This document shows positions 32,264 to 43,179 of a stretch of 64,000 nucleotides of DNA, one piece after another. The stretch's first letter is position 1; each line of letters opens with the position of its first letter. Source of the DNA: Plumapathes pennacea (taxonomy: Eukaryota > Cnidaria > Anthozoa > Antipatharia > Myriopathidae). The position numbers and the translations under genes were made by a program. The notes beneath the pieces were generated by a model that saw only the letters and a list, made by a program, of their open reading frames with translations, ran no database searches and was not told the origin of the DNA. The stretch lies in NCBI GenBank assembly GCA_964036295.1, contig OZ038462.1:10464440-10528439 (forward strand), given 5' to 3'.

Positions 32264-33274
32264 ATGGCTTCCGAAGTGTTCTTGCTCGAAGTTGCTCTAG
32301 CTTTGACAGAACTAATACGTACAAAATTCCCAGAAATCGAAAGGTTGAGAAAGCAGCAGTTGGATGCTATTCTTCAGTTTATTTTCAAGAAAGATGTCTT
32401 CCCGGTTCTTCCCACTGGCACGGGGAAGTCGCTCATATTTCAAGCGATTCTCGACTTGTGCGCTAAGTTAGGCGAGAGAGGCATCGTTGGGTATCACACA
32501 AAGCCGATATTGCTGGTAATATGTCCACTAACATCGCTAGCCGTCTCGCACATAACTGAGTTGAGCAGAAGAGGTATTTCTGCGGCATCTCTTTCTGGAG
32601 AAAAAGTGGACGAGGTAGGAATTATGAAAGGCGAGTATCGAGTTGCATCGCTAGCACAGAATCTCTTATCAGAAATGACAAGTGGCGTCAAATGCTTCGA
32701 AGCAAAGTGTATCAGGATCGAGTATTTGGCGTCGTCGCAGACGAAGCTCATGTTGTTCCGAAGTGGTAAGTAAAACAAGTTGTTTACTTTGTTATGGTTT
32801 GATTCCCGAGAGAGATCAAAACCCATACCTAACGTTGCCTCGATCGAACTGCCATGCTAAGTTTGAGGTTCCAATGTCTTATACTGAATATAGGCACAAA
32901 AAACTTTTATCCTATGCAAGGATGAAATTTAATAGATAGTTTGACATCAGTCCTTTTTAGGCTTTTTCTGAATATGCATCATGAACATTTTTCAGCACAT
33001 TTTCCACTTTTACTTGAAGGATTATGCTGTAATACCACTGTATTTGTGTTGATTAATAAAGTTTATTATTTTAAGAACTATGTGTTGTTCTTGTGACCTG
33101 AAAGTAACCAAATACCAGACAAGTGCAAACATGCTGCTGGCAATGTTTCACCACAACACCCTCAACAGACACAAGGACCGGGTACTTGAATCATTGTTGA
33201 ACCAGGATGGAGTGTGTCGTGTGGTTTTTGCCTCTACTGCCCTCGGAATGAGAGTTAACATGAAGGACTATTAA
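32264..33274 (+). pseudogene. RecQ-like helicase, internally deleted
   Basis: From ATG 32264 the frame gives a helical N terminus, RKQQLDAILQFIFKKDVF, Walker A PTGTGKSLIFQ, CPLTSLAVSHITEL and SAASLSGEK. A one-base shift near 32675 then leads into FGVVADEAHVVPKW, the DEAH-type Walker B, right before a donor GTAAGT. The second RecA lobe resumes at 33080: MLLAMFHHNTLNRHKDRVLE and VVFASTALGMRVN, which is motif V of the RecQ group with R where G is usual. The segment between motifs III and IV and everything after motif V are missing. It is probably an ATP-dependent DNA unwinding factor captured or used by the element. It ends at TAA 33272-33274. Confidence 0.75.
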
Positions 33275-33742
33275 GTCGCCATGGCAAGGTAGTTGTGACT
33301 GTGGTTCGACACTGATGCCCGGCAACAGAAATTTCTGCAGATGTCTGCACGCACGTTTTGTTTTGATCTGTCGCTGCGGTGAAACTCGGCATCGCTTGAA
33401 GCGCTCGGGTTCAGTCGTAGATTGCTCATTTTGCCGCTGTTGAGCCACCACGGCCTTCTTATATCGGTTTTTGAACTCTTCCAGATCAACTGAAACGGCT
33501 TTCAAATGTCCTTCAAACCGTTCGACCTCTCTTCTGCACTTGTAGCAAATAACGCTCGAAACCCCAGCGCATCTGGTAACTGGTGTTGCCAAAACTTGAG
33601 ATAAACGTTCTGCTAGCTTGGTTTCTTTGGAGACTTTCCCGGTGAACAAATTACATTTTCCCCTTCCTAAAATGGATGGTTTACACATACAAATCCTGCA
33701 TATCTCGTCAGGTTTTACGGCTTTAACGGGAGTTTTGATCAT
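33191..33742 (-). CDS. ZAD-like zinc-binding protein fragment
   Basis: The first true ATG is at 33742. The frame then reads ICRICMCKPS, a KETKLAERLSQVL helix, VICYKCRREVERFEGHLKAV, and a basic tail (RFKRCRVSPQRQIKTKRACR). Two C-x2-C pairs about 50 residues apart flanking a helix are the layout of ZAD-type treble-clef zinc modules, which dimerise or bind DNA in insect transcription factors and occur at the N terminus of some transposon proteins. Coding extends upstream to 33805 and ends at a possible splice donor, ACC|GTAAGT near 33771, so the gene may have another exon. Its 3' end overlaps the helicase tail on the other strand. Confidence 0.5.
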   Translation of the reverse strand: MIKTPVKAVKPDEICRICMCKPSILGRGKCNLFTGKVSKETKLAERLSQVLATPVTRCAGVSSVICYKCRREVERFEGHLKAVSVDLEEFKNRYKKAVVAQQRQNEQSTTEPERFKRCRVSPQRQIKTKRACRHLQKFLLPGISVEPQSQLPCHGDLIVLHVNSHSEGSRGKNHTTHSILVQQ

Positions 33743-34006
33743 ATTACAAATTCTCGCAAGCGCGAACTTACGGTACTGCACTTCACATGTCACACCAGCG
33801 AACAAAACCTGTTTAGCTAGATTTACATTTTTCGCGCGTTTACCAACTTGAATTAATAATTAACGGAACAGGAAAGTGACACGTCGCGCCCAGAGGTTCC
33901 CTCGCTTCGGCCCGCCTCAGCCCCAGCCCGCCTCGGCCCGCCTCGCCCCCAGCCTCTCGCAGCTGCCGAGAGCGAGGAACCTCTGGCACCCAGGGTAAGA
34001 AGGACC

Positions 34007-34964
34007 CAGTCATGCAGAAATTAAGATAAATAGTACTGAAAGGATGGCCAGAGACCAAATCAAGTACAGATCGAGAGCTTCACAAACACTGGCGAGTAAA
34101 GGAAGAAATCACTGTATGTGATGACGTGCTGCTGAGAAGGGAGAGACTGATAGTCCCAAGTTCTCTGAGAAAGGAGATGTTGGAGAGGATTCATAGCAAC
34201 CATTTGGGAATGGAGAAATGCAAATGCAGAGCACATGACATTCTCTATTGGCCAGGAATGAATCAGCAGATCATGGACCAGGTGTCCAGATGCAGTACAT
34301 GCAACATGTACCGAAATGCACAAACAAAAGAGCCCTTGAAGAGCCATGAAGTACCAGAAAGACCCTGGCAGAAGATCGCAATCGACCTGTTCGAGCTGGA
34401 CAGGCAAATATTCTGAAGAAAGCAAAGGTTGAAGGCAAAGACATCCATCTGGCCTTATTGGATTATAGAAACACACCCATTGAAGAAATTGATCTTTCGC
34501 CAGCACAGATGCTAAAAGGTCGTTGAACAAGGACTCGACTTCCAACAACCCCCACCTTCTGAAACCGCAGTATCCAGCTGACAACATCAAGAAATGTCCG
34601 GAGCACCGAGCAGAAATACAGCAACAATATTTCAACCAACATGCAAAGCCCCTGAAACCTTTGAACACCGAAGACACTGTAAGAATCCGAAGCCAGACAA
34701 CAAACTTTGGATGCCCGCTACGGTAACCAAGGTAGCCTCAACACCCAGATCCTTTGTCGTGGAGACAGACGGAGGAAGATACAGACGAAACAGAAAGGAC
34801 CTGATCAAGACCAGTGAGACCACTGAAGTCGAAACACAAGCCACAAGTCAACACAATCTAGATGTGAATGGTGAGCACACAAGGTGCAGCCGTTGCACCA
34901 TCAGGCCGCCAGTATGGATGAAATACTACGTCACTAGTATTTACACTTTTTTGTTCATTTTATA
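34007..34964 (+). pseudogene. Gypsy integrase remnant, catalytic core deleted
   Basis: This continues the gypsy copy split by the TIR element. The zinc-binding module is intact (RIHSNHLGME to CSTCNMYRNA), followed by PWQKIAIDLFELDRQ, and then the sequence jumps to HLALLDYRNTPIEEIDLSPA of the late core. The VSDNG and Glu parts between them are deleted near 34410. The remainder includes a stop after MLKGR (34523-34525), frame changes, and a C-terminal tail ending TAA near 34964. No LTR is recognisable beyond it. Confidence 0.75.
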
Positions 34965-35121
34965 AAATATATATATAAAGGACGGACAGGAAAGCATTGC
35001 ATGTGCTATTATTACATTTTTGCTCGCGGGGGCCTGGGGCCTAAGCGAGCTTAAAAACGCAAATTTTTATTTTTATTTTTTCCGTTGTCGGTCGAGAATG
35101 GGCACACGGTGATTGGTTCAT
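34965..35121. other. Spacer before the small Harbinger element
   Basis: Contains a short TATA microsatellite (34968-34976) and no gene. Confidence 0.4.
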
Positions 35122-35124
35122 ATT

Positions 35125-35845
35125 AGCTGTGGTTACACTGGGCATGTTTTATTGAGTTACCGAGCAATATTTTCACGCGTTGAAATTGTCGTGGTGTTTC
35201 CGTTGCCCGAGATGCTTCCGGTCACACAGAGAAATTGATTATCTTGGGTGATATTTGATCATCCTTACGAAAATAGTTTTTTTGTGGCGGGAATTCTATT
35301 TTAAAATGGAGCTGGAGGATTTGAGAGCAATAGGTGGTCTGCTGTTGATTTTGTTTGTCCTTCTCTGTCACCGAAATAAGTTCAATGTGTTGATTAGCCA
35401 AGTACTTTTACTGAGGAGGAGAATAAGAATGAGACGCCGCCAGTTCATCCGCTTGTCTGAAATTATTATTCGCTACAAACGATTTCCAAAACCATATGTC
35501 TCAGTTCTCACAGTGATGCACGAAATCCAGCCATCGTCGAGTCCTTCGCGGGCGATTGAAATAACAACAAAGTGGCACGGCAATTAAAAATGCTAATTTT
35601 GACATGTTTGAGATCATCCGATAAAACCGCAACTCTCTGATTGGTCTAGTCATCTTGGGGCTCTGAAAAACCTTGCTTTTCATCTCGGTACATGTCATGG
35701 GCTTTTCTTTTGTTCTTTTTGATGTATCCATGGATATTCAATGCGTGAAATTTTGCTCGGGAAAATGGGGTTACACCGTCGCGACCATTTCAACGCGTGA
35801 AAACGGCCTTTTAACGTGGGAAAACAGCTCAGTGTAACCACAGCT
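35125..35845 (+). mobile_element. Harbinger deletion derivative, ATT duplication
   Basis: The ends are inverted: AGCTGTGGTTACACTG on the left and CAGTGTAACCACAGCT on the right. Each is flanked by ATT (35122-35124 and 35846-35848). The terminal motif GCTGTGGT(T/C)ACACT and the ATT duplication match the larger element at 37029-40044. An ORF at 35306-35587 starts MELEDLRAIGGLLLILFVL and has an RRRIRMRRRQFIRL basic segment, comparable in type to the first residues of the Harbinger transposase in the large element, so this copy kept the 5' end of a transposase gene and lost the rest. Confidence 0.75.
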
Positions 35846-35932
35846 ATTATCACGTGCTGGGCGATGACGTAATTGACTTTGCTAAACAACTCGAGATGTG
35901 GCCAGTGAATTGCTCGTTACTTGTGTGTAAAA

Positions 35933-37028
35933 GTTAACTGCAACCCATCCAAACTCAACACCATTTGGCTCTGTGGAATGTGCACGGATAAACTGGATTT
36001 TCGGGAACGATTTTGGCTCGCGTTCACCGCGGAAGCTTTGAGAATAGCCGTAAACAAATATTTGATGGATACCGCTGTCGCCAATAAATATTTAGTCCCG
36101 ATGAAACTTTCTGTGGCGACACGAAATACTTTTGGGAAGATAACAGGGCGAAAACAGAAACCAAAGCTACGGTGAGCTTTAGCCGTAAAACAATGACGCT
36201 TTGTGCTTTACTCTGTACATGACATCCGTCGCTTCATAAAATTCTTCTGCGTATTGTACATTGCCTGTTGAAGTGTTTCTTTCATTCGATCATGTAGCCT
36301 TTGTTTTGCAATGGTCATTGAATACCAGAAATGAAAAATACACCGAAATAACTCTGAGGATTGAGTTTGCAGTCACAAATGGACTGAACACACTGTAAAC
36401 AAAACCACAATGATATTGTAAACATCTCTCGTGTGACATTCCTCGCTTTCAATTTTATATTTGTTACAGAGCACAAATACTCAAAAGCCTGATAGAAAAA
36501 ACGTATTGAGTTAATAAAAGAAAACACATAAGTAGTGAACCAAAAAGGTTAACTGCATCCCATTCAAACTCAACGCCATTTGGCTCTGTGGAATATGCAC
36601 GGATAAACTGGATTTTAGGAAAAGATTTTGGCTCGCGTTCATCGCACGAGCTTTGAGAATAGCTGCAAACAAATGTTTGATGGATACCGCTGGGGCATTG
36701 CAAATATCTCTGTCACCGATAAGTATTTAGTCCCGACGAAACTTTCTGTGGTGACACAAAATAGTTTTGGGAAGATAACAGGGCGAAAACAGAAACCAAA
36801 GCTATGGTGAGGTTTAGCCGTAAAACAATGACGCTTTATGCTTTACTCTGTACATGACATCTGTTGCTTCATAAAATTCTTCTGCGTATCGTACATTGCC
36901 TGTTGAAGTGTTTCTTTCATTCGATCATGTAGCCTTTGTTCGCAATGTTCATTAAATACCAGAAATGAAAAATACACTGAAATAATTCTGAGGATTGAGT
37001 TTGCAGTCACAAATGGACTGAACACATT
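35933..37028. repeat. 615-bp tandem duplication, second copy split
   Basis: GTTAACTGCA starts at 35933 and 36548, 615 bp apart. The units match along their length with scattered substitutions. The second unit is interrupted at 37028 by the Harbinger element and resumes at 40048, running to about 40190. The first unit thereby serves as an empty-site reference. A short frame in each unit (WLAFTAEALRIAVNKYLMD in unit 1) has no recognisable domain and I do not call it a gene. Confidence 0.85.
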
Positions 37029-37359
37029 GGCTGTGGTCACACTAGAAAGTTAAATCACGATTTAGTAGTGCTTAATCGCGATTTAGCCAAAATCTGTGTG
37101 TGACCGTAAAAACTGCCCAGTGGGAGACCGCACTGATTAATGTTGTAAAGTGATATCGAAAGCGGCATAGTTGAAAGAAATAACTCTCGTTCTAAATCAT
37201 TTCAAAAGTACGATTTAAAAGGTGATTTATCTAACTCTTGTTCCATGAACCAATCGCACGCTTGATTTGAATTGCCGACGTCAGCCCCCTATTGATTGTA
37301 ACCATGCCCCACAACTCACTTTTATCAGTTCCCGCACTTTTTTCGCAACTTCTCTCAAG

Positions 37360-38408
37360 ATGTCCGATCGACCTCCGTTAAACTGTAACATTCCAGCAAA
37401 TTCGGAAAGCACTATGATATGGAGGTAAGCGCATAAACTCTGATTAATTACTTGAGATTTATTGCAATCTGCAGTTATCCGATGTAAAAAGGTAACGTTA
37501 TATCTATATCACAGTCCGTGGCCTTCACCATATATACGCGGGTCCCTCTTCCAAAGCCATCAGGAACTGAGGCAACAGCAACATCAAGATCAACAGACAT
37601 TATACTTGCCACCGATGCCCAGAGAGAGCCCGGCAGCGCGTCCATACACAAGCCCGCAGTGCAGCAATTCGCCATCAACAGCAAGCGCCGGCTCATCTTC
37701 GAGTGAAGCCGATGGGCGAACGAAGACTCCCAGAAGAAAATGGTCAGAGCAAGAGTCCGAGGTACTCGTTCAAATTTGGGCCGAATCATATCAGGACCTA
37801 AAGAAGAAACGGAACAAGGCTGTATGGCAGAAAATAACGCTGCGATACAACGAGGTCATATCCGGACATGATGGCTTCGCACCAAGGGAGATAAAGAACC
37901 TCACCGACGCGTACAAGGAGGCAAAGACAAAGAATTCTAAGTCAGGCAATGGGCGAGAAAGCTGCCCCTTTACGAGTTCATTGACGGAGTCTTGGGCTCA
38001 AGAGAAGCAACGTGTCCAACATCTTTAGTAGAGAGCTGCGAGCCGGCAATCAAGACAGCAAGCGATACAGCAGAGGAAATCGATGCCTTAGAGGACAACA
38101 GAGCTGATACAAGTGTAGAAAGCGAGGAAGATCAAGAAAAAGAAGCGCAAGAGTTGACTGGCAATCGTTTGGCTTCCACTAAACCATGCAAACGAAGAAA
38201 AGTGTCGAATGAACAAGGCCACCCAAAAGCAAAGAAGAGCAATAGAGAAAGCACAGATTTCCTGCAAGAGTACTTGGAGGAAAGCAGAAAGCATAACCAA
38301 GAAATGATGGAGAGGATGATGGGTCAGGAGAAAGAGATGCAAGCTGCAGAACATAATTTTCTGCGTGAATTCATGGGCTCCCTTGGAGAAATTCTAAAGA
38401 ACAAATAA
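37360..38408 (+). pseudogene. Harbinger Myb/SANT-like accessory protein
   Basis: Exon 1 is 37360-37424 (MSDRPPLNCNIPANSE), its donor GAG|GTAAGC; exon 2 starts at 37515 after CACAG, joining in phase 2. A glutamine- and proline-rich stretch leads to the Myb/SANT-like domain (KTPRRKWSEQESEVLVQIWA, then KAVWQKITLRYNE and PREIKNLTDAYKE). A one-base loss in the CCCCTTT tract near 37970 changes frame; the new frame YEFIDGVLGSREAT continues to the stop at 38406-38408 with an acidic region, a nuclear-localisation-like KPCKRRK and a coiled-coil tail ending LREFMGSLGEILKNK. In this superfamily the protein brings the transposase to the nucleus and to element ends. Confidence 0.85.
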
Positions 38409-38647
38409 ACAGAACATTATCAGACAGACGTAAACCAAGTAAACGCGAGTTTATTTGTGGCATGACTTTGAACATGAGAATTTCTTAGTTTTGGTCTGCT
38501 CTCGTTACTGCAAATGTACCTTGAAATAAACGTTTTATATCAATCAAAAAGTCAGTTCAAATGATGAAAATAAAAGCCTTTTGATTCTTCTCTAAAGTAA
38601 ATGTATGTTTTTCACTCATGATAGCCAGTTTCTTATGGCATCGCGGG

Positions 38648-39835
38648 CTAGTTTTCCAGCGTTATTAGGGCCGGGCATACGTAGATGGGTCTTCCTCTGG
38701 GATTAGCGGGAACATCCTCAATACGGTCACCCATCTCGACACAAATATTGTGCAATATGCAGCAGGCGATGAACGTGCGGGATACTTTCCGAGGATGTTC
38801 ATCCAGACGCTTGTTCAAGCAGCGCCAACGAGCCTCTAACTCACCAAATGCTTGTTCCACTTTTACCCGTGCCTTGCAGTGGTTCCTGTTGTAGACACGC
38901 TCACCTGCACCACAAAGGGCATTTTGTGGGTAGGGCTTCATTAACCATTCCGATAGTGGGTACGCAGAGTCACCAAGCAGCAAAGGCGGAATGTTTCTTC
39001 CTCCAATTCGGCGTACAGGTTCAACTAAAATTTCTCCGTTTTCCATCTTCTCGAACACCTTGCTATATCTGAAAATACGGGCATCGTGCATGCTGCCGGG
39101 GTACCCAACGCTCACGTCGATAAACTTTCCTTGGGCACTAACGACAGCTTGTGCTGCAATGCTGTAAAATCGTTTTCTGTTGAAATAATCTTCTCTATTC
39201 GTCGATGGTCCTTTTATGGCAATATGCGTGCCGTCTATTGCTCCGACAACCTGCGGGAAATTAGAAATTTCTTGAAATGCATCGATAGCTTCCTGTACTT
39301 CGTCCCTTGTTTGCGGAAATCGAATTACGGCCGGCGACAAGCGACACAGCGCCCTGCAAACTTCGTCAACAATAAAGATAGCAGTAGACTTTCCACAACC
39401 AAACTGAAGTCCGCAACTGCGATAAGTGTCTCCTGAAGCGAGGCGCCACAATGCAAGAGCAACCCGTTTAGGTACTTCAATTTCATTTCGCATTAGGGTG
39501 TCTTCCTTAACAATCTCTGGCCAGACTCTTTCACAGATAGTTGCAAAAGTCCTTCTGGAAATGCGAAAATGTCGCCGCCACTCATCCTCTTCAGCACGGC
39601 TGTTTAGGATGGACATAAACCACTGCTGAGGTCTTGGGAAAGCCCACGTTAACCGGCCGCGACGTTACTGTTGCTCTCTAAGATAGCGGTGCAAGCCAAC
39701 AACGAGCCTTTTCCTCCGTTGCCTCTGGAGCATGAAAATCCTAATTCTTTTCAGTCGTCTGGATCGGGCTTTCCATATTAATTTTCTTAGCAAAAACAAG
39801 GCAGAGAGACCGATGATAACGTTTGCAAAGGCCAT
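38648..39835 (-). pseudogene. Harbinger DDE transposase, one premature stop
   Basis: From ATG 39835 (MAFANVIIGLSALFLLRKLI) the frame is continuous to the stop at 38648-38650, except for TAA at 39665-39667 (codon 57). Without it the protein would be 395 residues, close to the family norm. Motifs: an HTH-like WRLASGDTYRSCGLQFGCG, catalytic D in VVGAIDGTHIAIKG, D in GYPGSMHDARIF, LLLGDSAYPLSEWLMKPY, and E in VKVEQAFGELEARW, ending ACCILHNICVEMGD. All three catalytic acids are present. Initiation at the internal ATG 39616 would give 322 residues that still contain the whole catalytic core. It cuts and joins element ends with ATT/TWA-type targets. Confidence 0.92.
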
Positions 39836-40047
39836 AGTTTTTACAACTCCAAAGTCCAGATGCTGCCCTTTCAGAACGTGTTCTATTTCATTTATCTAAT
39901 CGGATTAGGAAGTTAGCTGTCATGTTTGATACATTCAAGAGAGCACGAATGCCGCCTCTTCTAAATCACGATTTATCTTGCGGTTTCCTTAATCAAGATT
40001 TAGGGTGCTTAATCGTGATTTAGCTTTCTAGTGTGACCACAGCCATT

Positions 40048-41864
40048 GTGAACAAAACCGCAATAATATTGTAAACATCTCTCATGTGACATTCCCCGCT
40101 TTCAATTTTATATTTGTTACAGAGCACAAATACTCGAAAGCCTGATAGAAGAAACGTATTGAGTTAATAAAAGAAAACACATAAGTAGTGAAGCGAAGGC
40201 TGGATTAACCGTGGTCTCTGATTAGAAAGAGTCAAGGTCAAACTGTCATAATCGATTGTGCATAAAAAGATATGTCACGCATTCTCAAGATGCAGGGTTG
40301 CTCAACCTTTAAACAAGGACCCTCGCTATAAAAGGGATAGCTCCTCCCCCTTTCCCGTGATGTCAGCACAATTTTGAAAAATAAAATGAGTGAGTGAGCA
40401 GCAAACCAAATATACATATTTCGGTAAAACTCTCCCTTTATCAAGAGAATAATTAAGATAATATTCAGTTGTGGACAATTGTTGTGAATAAAGTACTCTG
40501 TTGCGTTTATTTACTTGCTTTTGGACGATTTTAGCTGTTTTTTTGACGAACGTTTGAATTTCGCGCTCGTAAACCGTCACTGTCAACCTCGGCCCACCAT
40601 TACTTTGCCACAGTCTCCCCTCTCCTTGTCTTTTTGAGCCTGCAGAGCAGCTGAACGCGATCTTTCTCATCCTAGCATGCTCCAGGGGGGTTATTATTAT
40701 ACACTGCTCCATTGATAGCGGAAGTTAAACAATTGTCGTTGTTCTCTTCCACCTTCAATTGAGCGGTTTCTCACACACATGCGATCACTTAGTTTTCCAA
40801 TTTTTGCGTAGCTGGTTATCATGGATCATTCGTGTACCAAAAAGCCAAAATTAACGACCTTCCAAGCTCCTCGACTGCGATTTTACCATCCAATTAGAAG
40901 TGGAATCCCGTATAGAGGATCGCCTCAAAGGATTGAAGACGCGTATTCAACATGCCAAGAATGTGCTTTCGATAACTGGCCAAACGCCACTGGGAAACGT
41001 TAGGATGTTGGAACGGCTTTTAGATTCTTTTGAGCAGCAAGAGCGGGGACATTTGTCTAGTCGTCGTGTTCCTTCCTTCGGCCAACGGAAGAGTTGATGT
41101 TCACACTAACCGAGATTTGCCCTCCTTAGCGGCAGGTAACGAGAAACTTTCTTTATTCTGTGTAAATGTTGTGTCTATCGCTGTAATCAAAAACCGTGCA
41201 AGCAAGGACCTTTGATCCTGCAGATATCTGGTTGAGCCAAAGACCCGTTGGTCTAGGCGGGAAATTCGCATTGCGGTCGTGCTGATATTGTCGATTTCAT
41301 TTCTTTACGTGTTATCCTAAACCTAAATTAAAATAGTAGTACAATTGACATTCCTAATAAATACTCTCGAGCTCAAAGTAATAAAATAAAATTTCAGAAA
41401 GTATTGTGTATAATGTGTTTAGTTATACGCTTTAGTTATCTCTCTCTCTCTTCGGCTGTTATCACTGACCAGATCATGCAACATGCTTGCAACTGTAACC
41501 TGCAACTTCTTTCTGCATGTCACAAAATATACATTACATTGTCTCTGAGTGTTTGAGAAGTTACTGATTCCCAGTAAATGCTGTACTAATTAGTTTAGTC
41601 TGGACAATGAATCTGATGGTCTGTTTTGGTGGACTTTCATTTTGTTGCCCTGGCCCTGGTTGTGCAAAGCCTGAAGCTAATACAGGATGAACTGAATTCT
41701 TTTATTCTTGGCCAACAAACCACAGGATTTTGGTTGAAGACAAACCTGCAGAAACAATGCTCTAGCTCTAAATATATTGATGAACATGTTGTAAGCGAAA
41801 CCTTCTAATTTCAGACCCACAAATGGCACAGTAGTTTGGAACTAATCCAGAAAGGAGAGTATCT
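40048..41864. other. End of duplication, then spacer
   Basis: Up to about 40190 this is the rest of the second 615-bp unit. Beyond it I see no convincing gene. A short frame near 40900-41095 (RIEDRLKGLKTRIQHAKNVL) looks helical and might be an exon fragment. A CT-rich microsatellite (TCTCTCTCTC) lies at about 41441-41452. Confidence 0.4.
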
Positions 41865-42041
41865 TGTAGTTTGAACCTAACTTCCGCTATATCTAGCTTA
41901 CTTCCGTTTCCGTTTTGCTATGCGCACGTGCACCACATACAGGACTGTCTCATGAACGCTGCTCACTCACCATCTTCATAATAAAAGTTGCGTTCAATAT
42001 CTTTGGATATCAAGGCCATTCTTTATACTAAAACCACAACA
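41865..42041 (+). repeat. Putative gypsy 5' LTR
   Basis: Starts TGTAGTTTGAACC and ends CCACAACA, with AATAAA-like sequence (CATAATAAAAG) about 55 bp before the end. It is followed directly by TGGTGTCAGTAGTCTGAG, shaped like a tRNA primer-binding site, and then by a gag gene. No 3' LTR partner is present because a BEL/Pao element truncates the copy. Confidence 0.55.
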
Positions 42042-42120
42042 TGGTGTCAGTAGTCTGAGCAGAACCTTGAGCCTTGAGCCTTGGCTTGGTGTATTTTCTT
42101 CGTTTTCGACTCACAAGTCC

Positions 42121-43179
42121 ATGGCAGAACTTGCTGGGCTACCGATTCCTCGTATGGACTGGGCATCCCAAGATGCACCGCAAGCGCTCAAAAAGTTCAG
42201 AGTGCTATGCGAACTCTATTTTGGCGGCCCTCTTAAAGAAAACAGTGAGCTCAAGAAAACCAACTACCTGTCAGGATCACACCTTCAAATCTGGTCGGGC
42301 AAAGAATTAATCGAGTTAGTCTCTACATAGACGCGCAATGAAGAAGCAAAGACACTCAGCTCATATCGGACCAAATTCCAATAGTACGTCGCTCCAAAAA
42401 GCAACTTCAGGCTGTCAAGATTCAAGCTCTGCACTCCCAAAAAGAACCTGGAAAATTGTTGATGCATTCATAAAAAAAGTATGCATCCTGGCAAATGAGT
42501 GTAAATTCACGAATGCTGATCAACATTTCACATTATCGATGCACTGATATTTGGTACCAACAAGGGTGTACAATCTAAGCTGCTAGAGCACGATGCTACA
42601 CTGACATTCGACAAAGCAATTGACATGAATTGCCAGAAGCCAAGAAGCAACCAGTAACCAACTGCAAGATATTAGAGGCAAAGCAGCAACCAATATAAAC
42701 GTATTGAAATACCGTGGGCATCCGAAGCAAACCACACACAAATAAACACACAATAACTGTGGTACCAGTTATAATCTGTCACAGAGATCATCGTGCCCTG
42801 CTTACAGAACAAAGTGCAAGGCTTGTGGTAAGGACAACCACTGGAGAAAAGTTTGTCGCCCTGCCAAGCCTCAGCAAGGCAACCCTAAACACAGGACCAG
42901 TCCAGCACCCAAGCAAGGAAAAGATAAACAAACGCATGATGCACACACTCTCCAAGAGTATGCAAACCAACCCTTAATGCCAGAGCTACCGCAGTTATAC
43001 TTCAACTCTCTATCAATAGACAACATGGTAGAGAACAATGCCAAAGCAGAACTCCAGGTACATGTAGACTCTGGGCAATGCACCATCTCCCTTTGCTGCA
43101 AAATTGGAGCAGAAGGCAATGCTCTTCCTGTGAGTACCTACAAACAGATATGTCCAAAAGCACCATGTGACACTAATGG
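42121..43179 (+). pseudogene. Gypsy gag and protease start, decayed
   Basis: The frame opens MAELAGLPIPRMDWASQDAP at ATG 42121, then ALKKFRVLCELYFGGPL, typical of gag proteins in this gypsy lineage. After several frame changes a CCHC knuckle appears in KCKACGKDNHW (42811-42846). The protease begins as LQVHVDSGQCTISLCCKIGA, where the catalytic D-T/S-G expected before AEGN is missing, apparently by a short in-frame loss, so the protease is dead even locally. The gene stops at the TGTGGGAAATTG start of the BEL/Pao LTR. Confidence 0.7.

Larger units (their letters stand above)
32022..33997. mobile_element. TIR element with RecQ-like helicase, 9-bp duplication
   Basis: Both ends read TACCCTGGGTGCCAGAGGTT inward, and inverted similarity continues for about 125 bp, including G-rich GGCTGGGGGCGAGGCGGGCC blocks and an inner AGGGAACCTCTGGGCGCG. 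The flanks are AGAAGGACC at 32013-32021 and 33998-34006, a perfect 9-bp target duplication inside a gypsy remnant. The length is 1976 bp. Inside are a broken RecQ-like helicase (plus) and a zinc-binding ORF (minus) meeting tail to tail. The 9-bp duplication suits MuDR-like elements, but no MuDR transposase is present, so it is either non-autonomous or of another group. Confidence 0.85.
37029..40044. mobile_element. PIF/Harbinger element, nearly intact
   Basis: Terminal inverted repeats begin GGCTGTGGTCACACTAGAAA at both ends and include AAATCACGATTTA-type blocks repeated further inside. The target duplication is ATT (37026-37028 and 40045-40047), confirmed by the uninterrupted paralogous site near 36392 in the neighbouring 615-bp unit. 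It carries the two genes typical of the superfamily, a Myb/SANT protein (plus) and a DDE transposase (minus), arranged tail to tail. Each has one visible lesion. Confidence 0.93.

Noticed and set aside
32813..33079. A complete RecQ middle region between the two helicase lobes
   Set aside because: Reading all frames here gives only stops and AT-rich sequence; the motif III-IV region is absent.
34060..34677. 205-residue minus-strand frame
   Set aside because: Antisense to the gypsy zinc-binding and tail region; no independent support.
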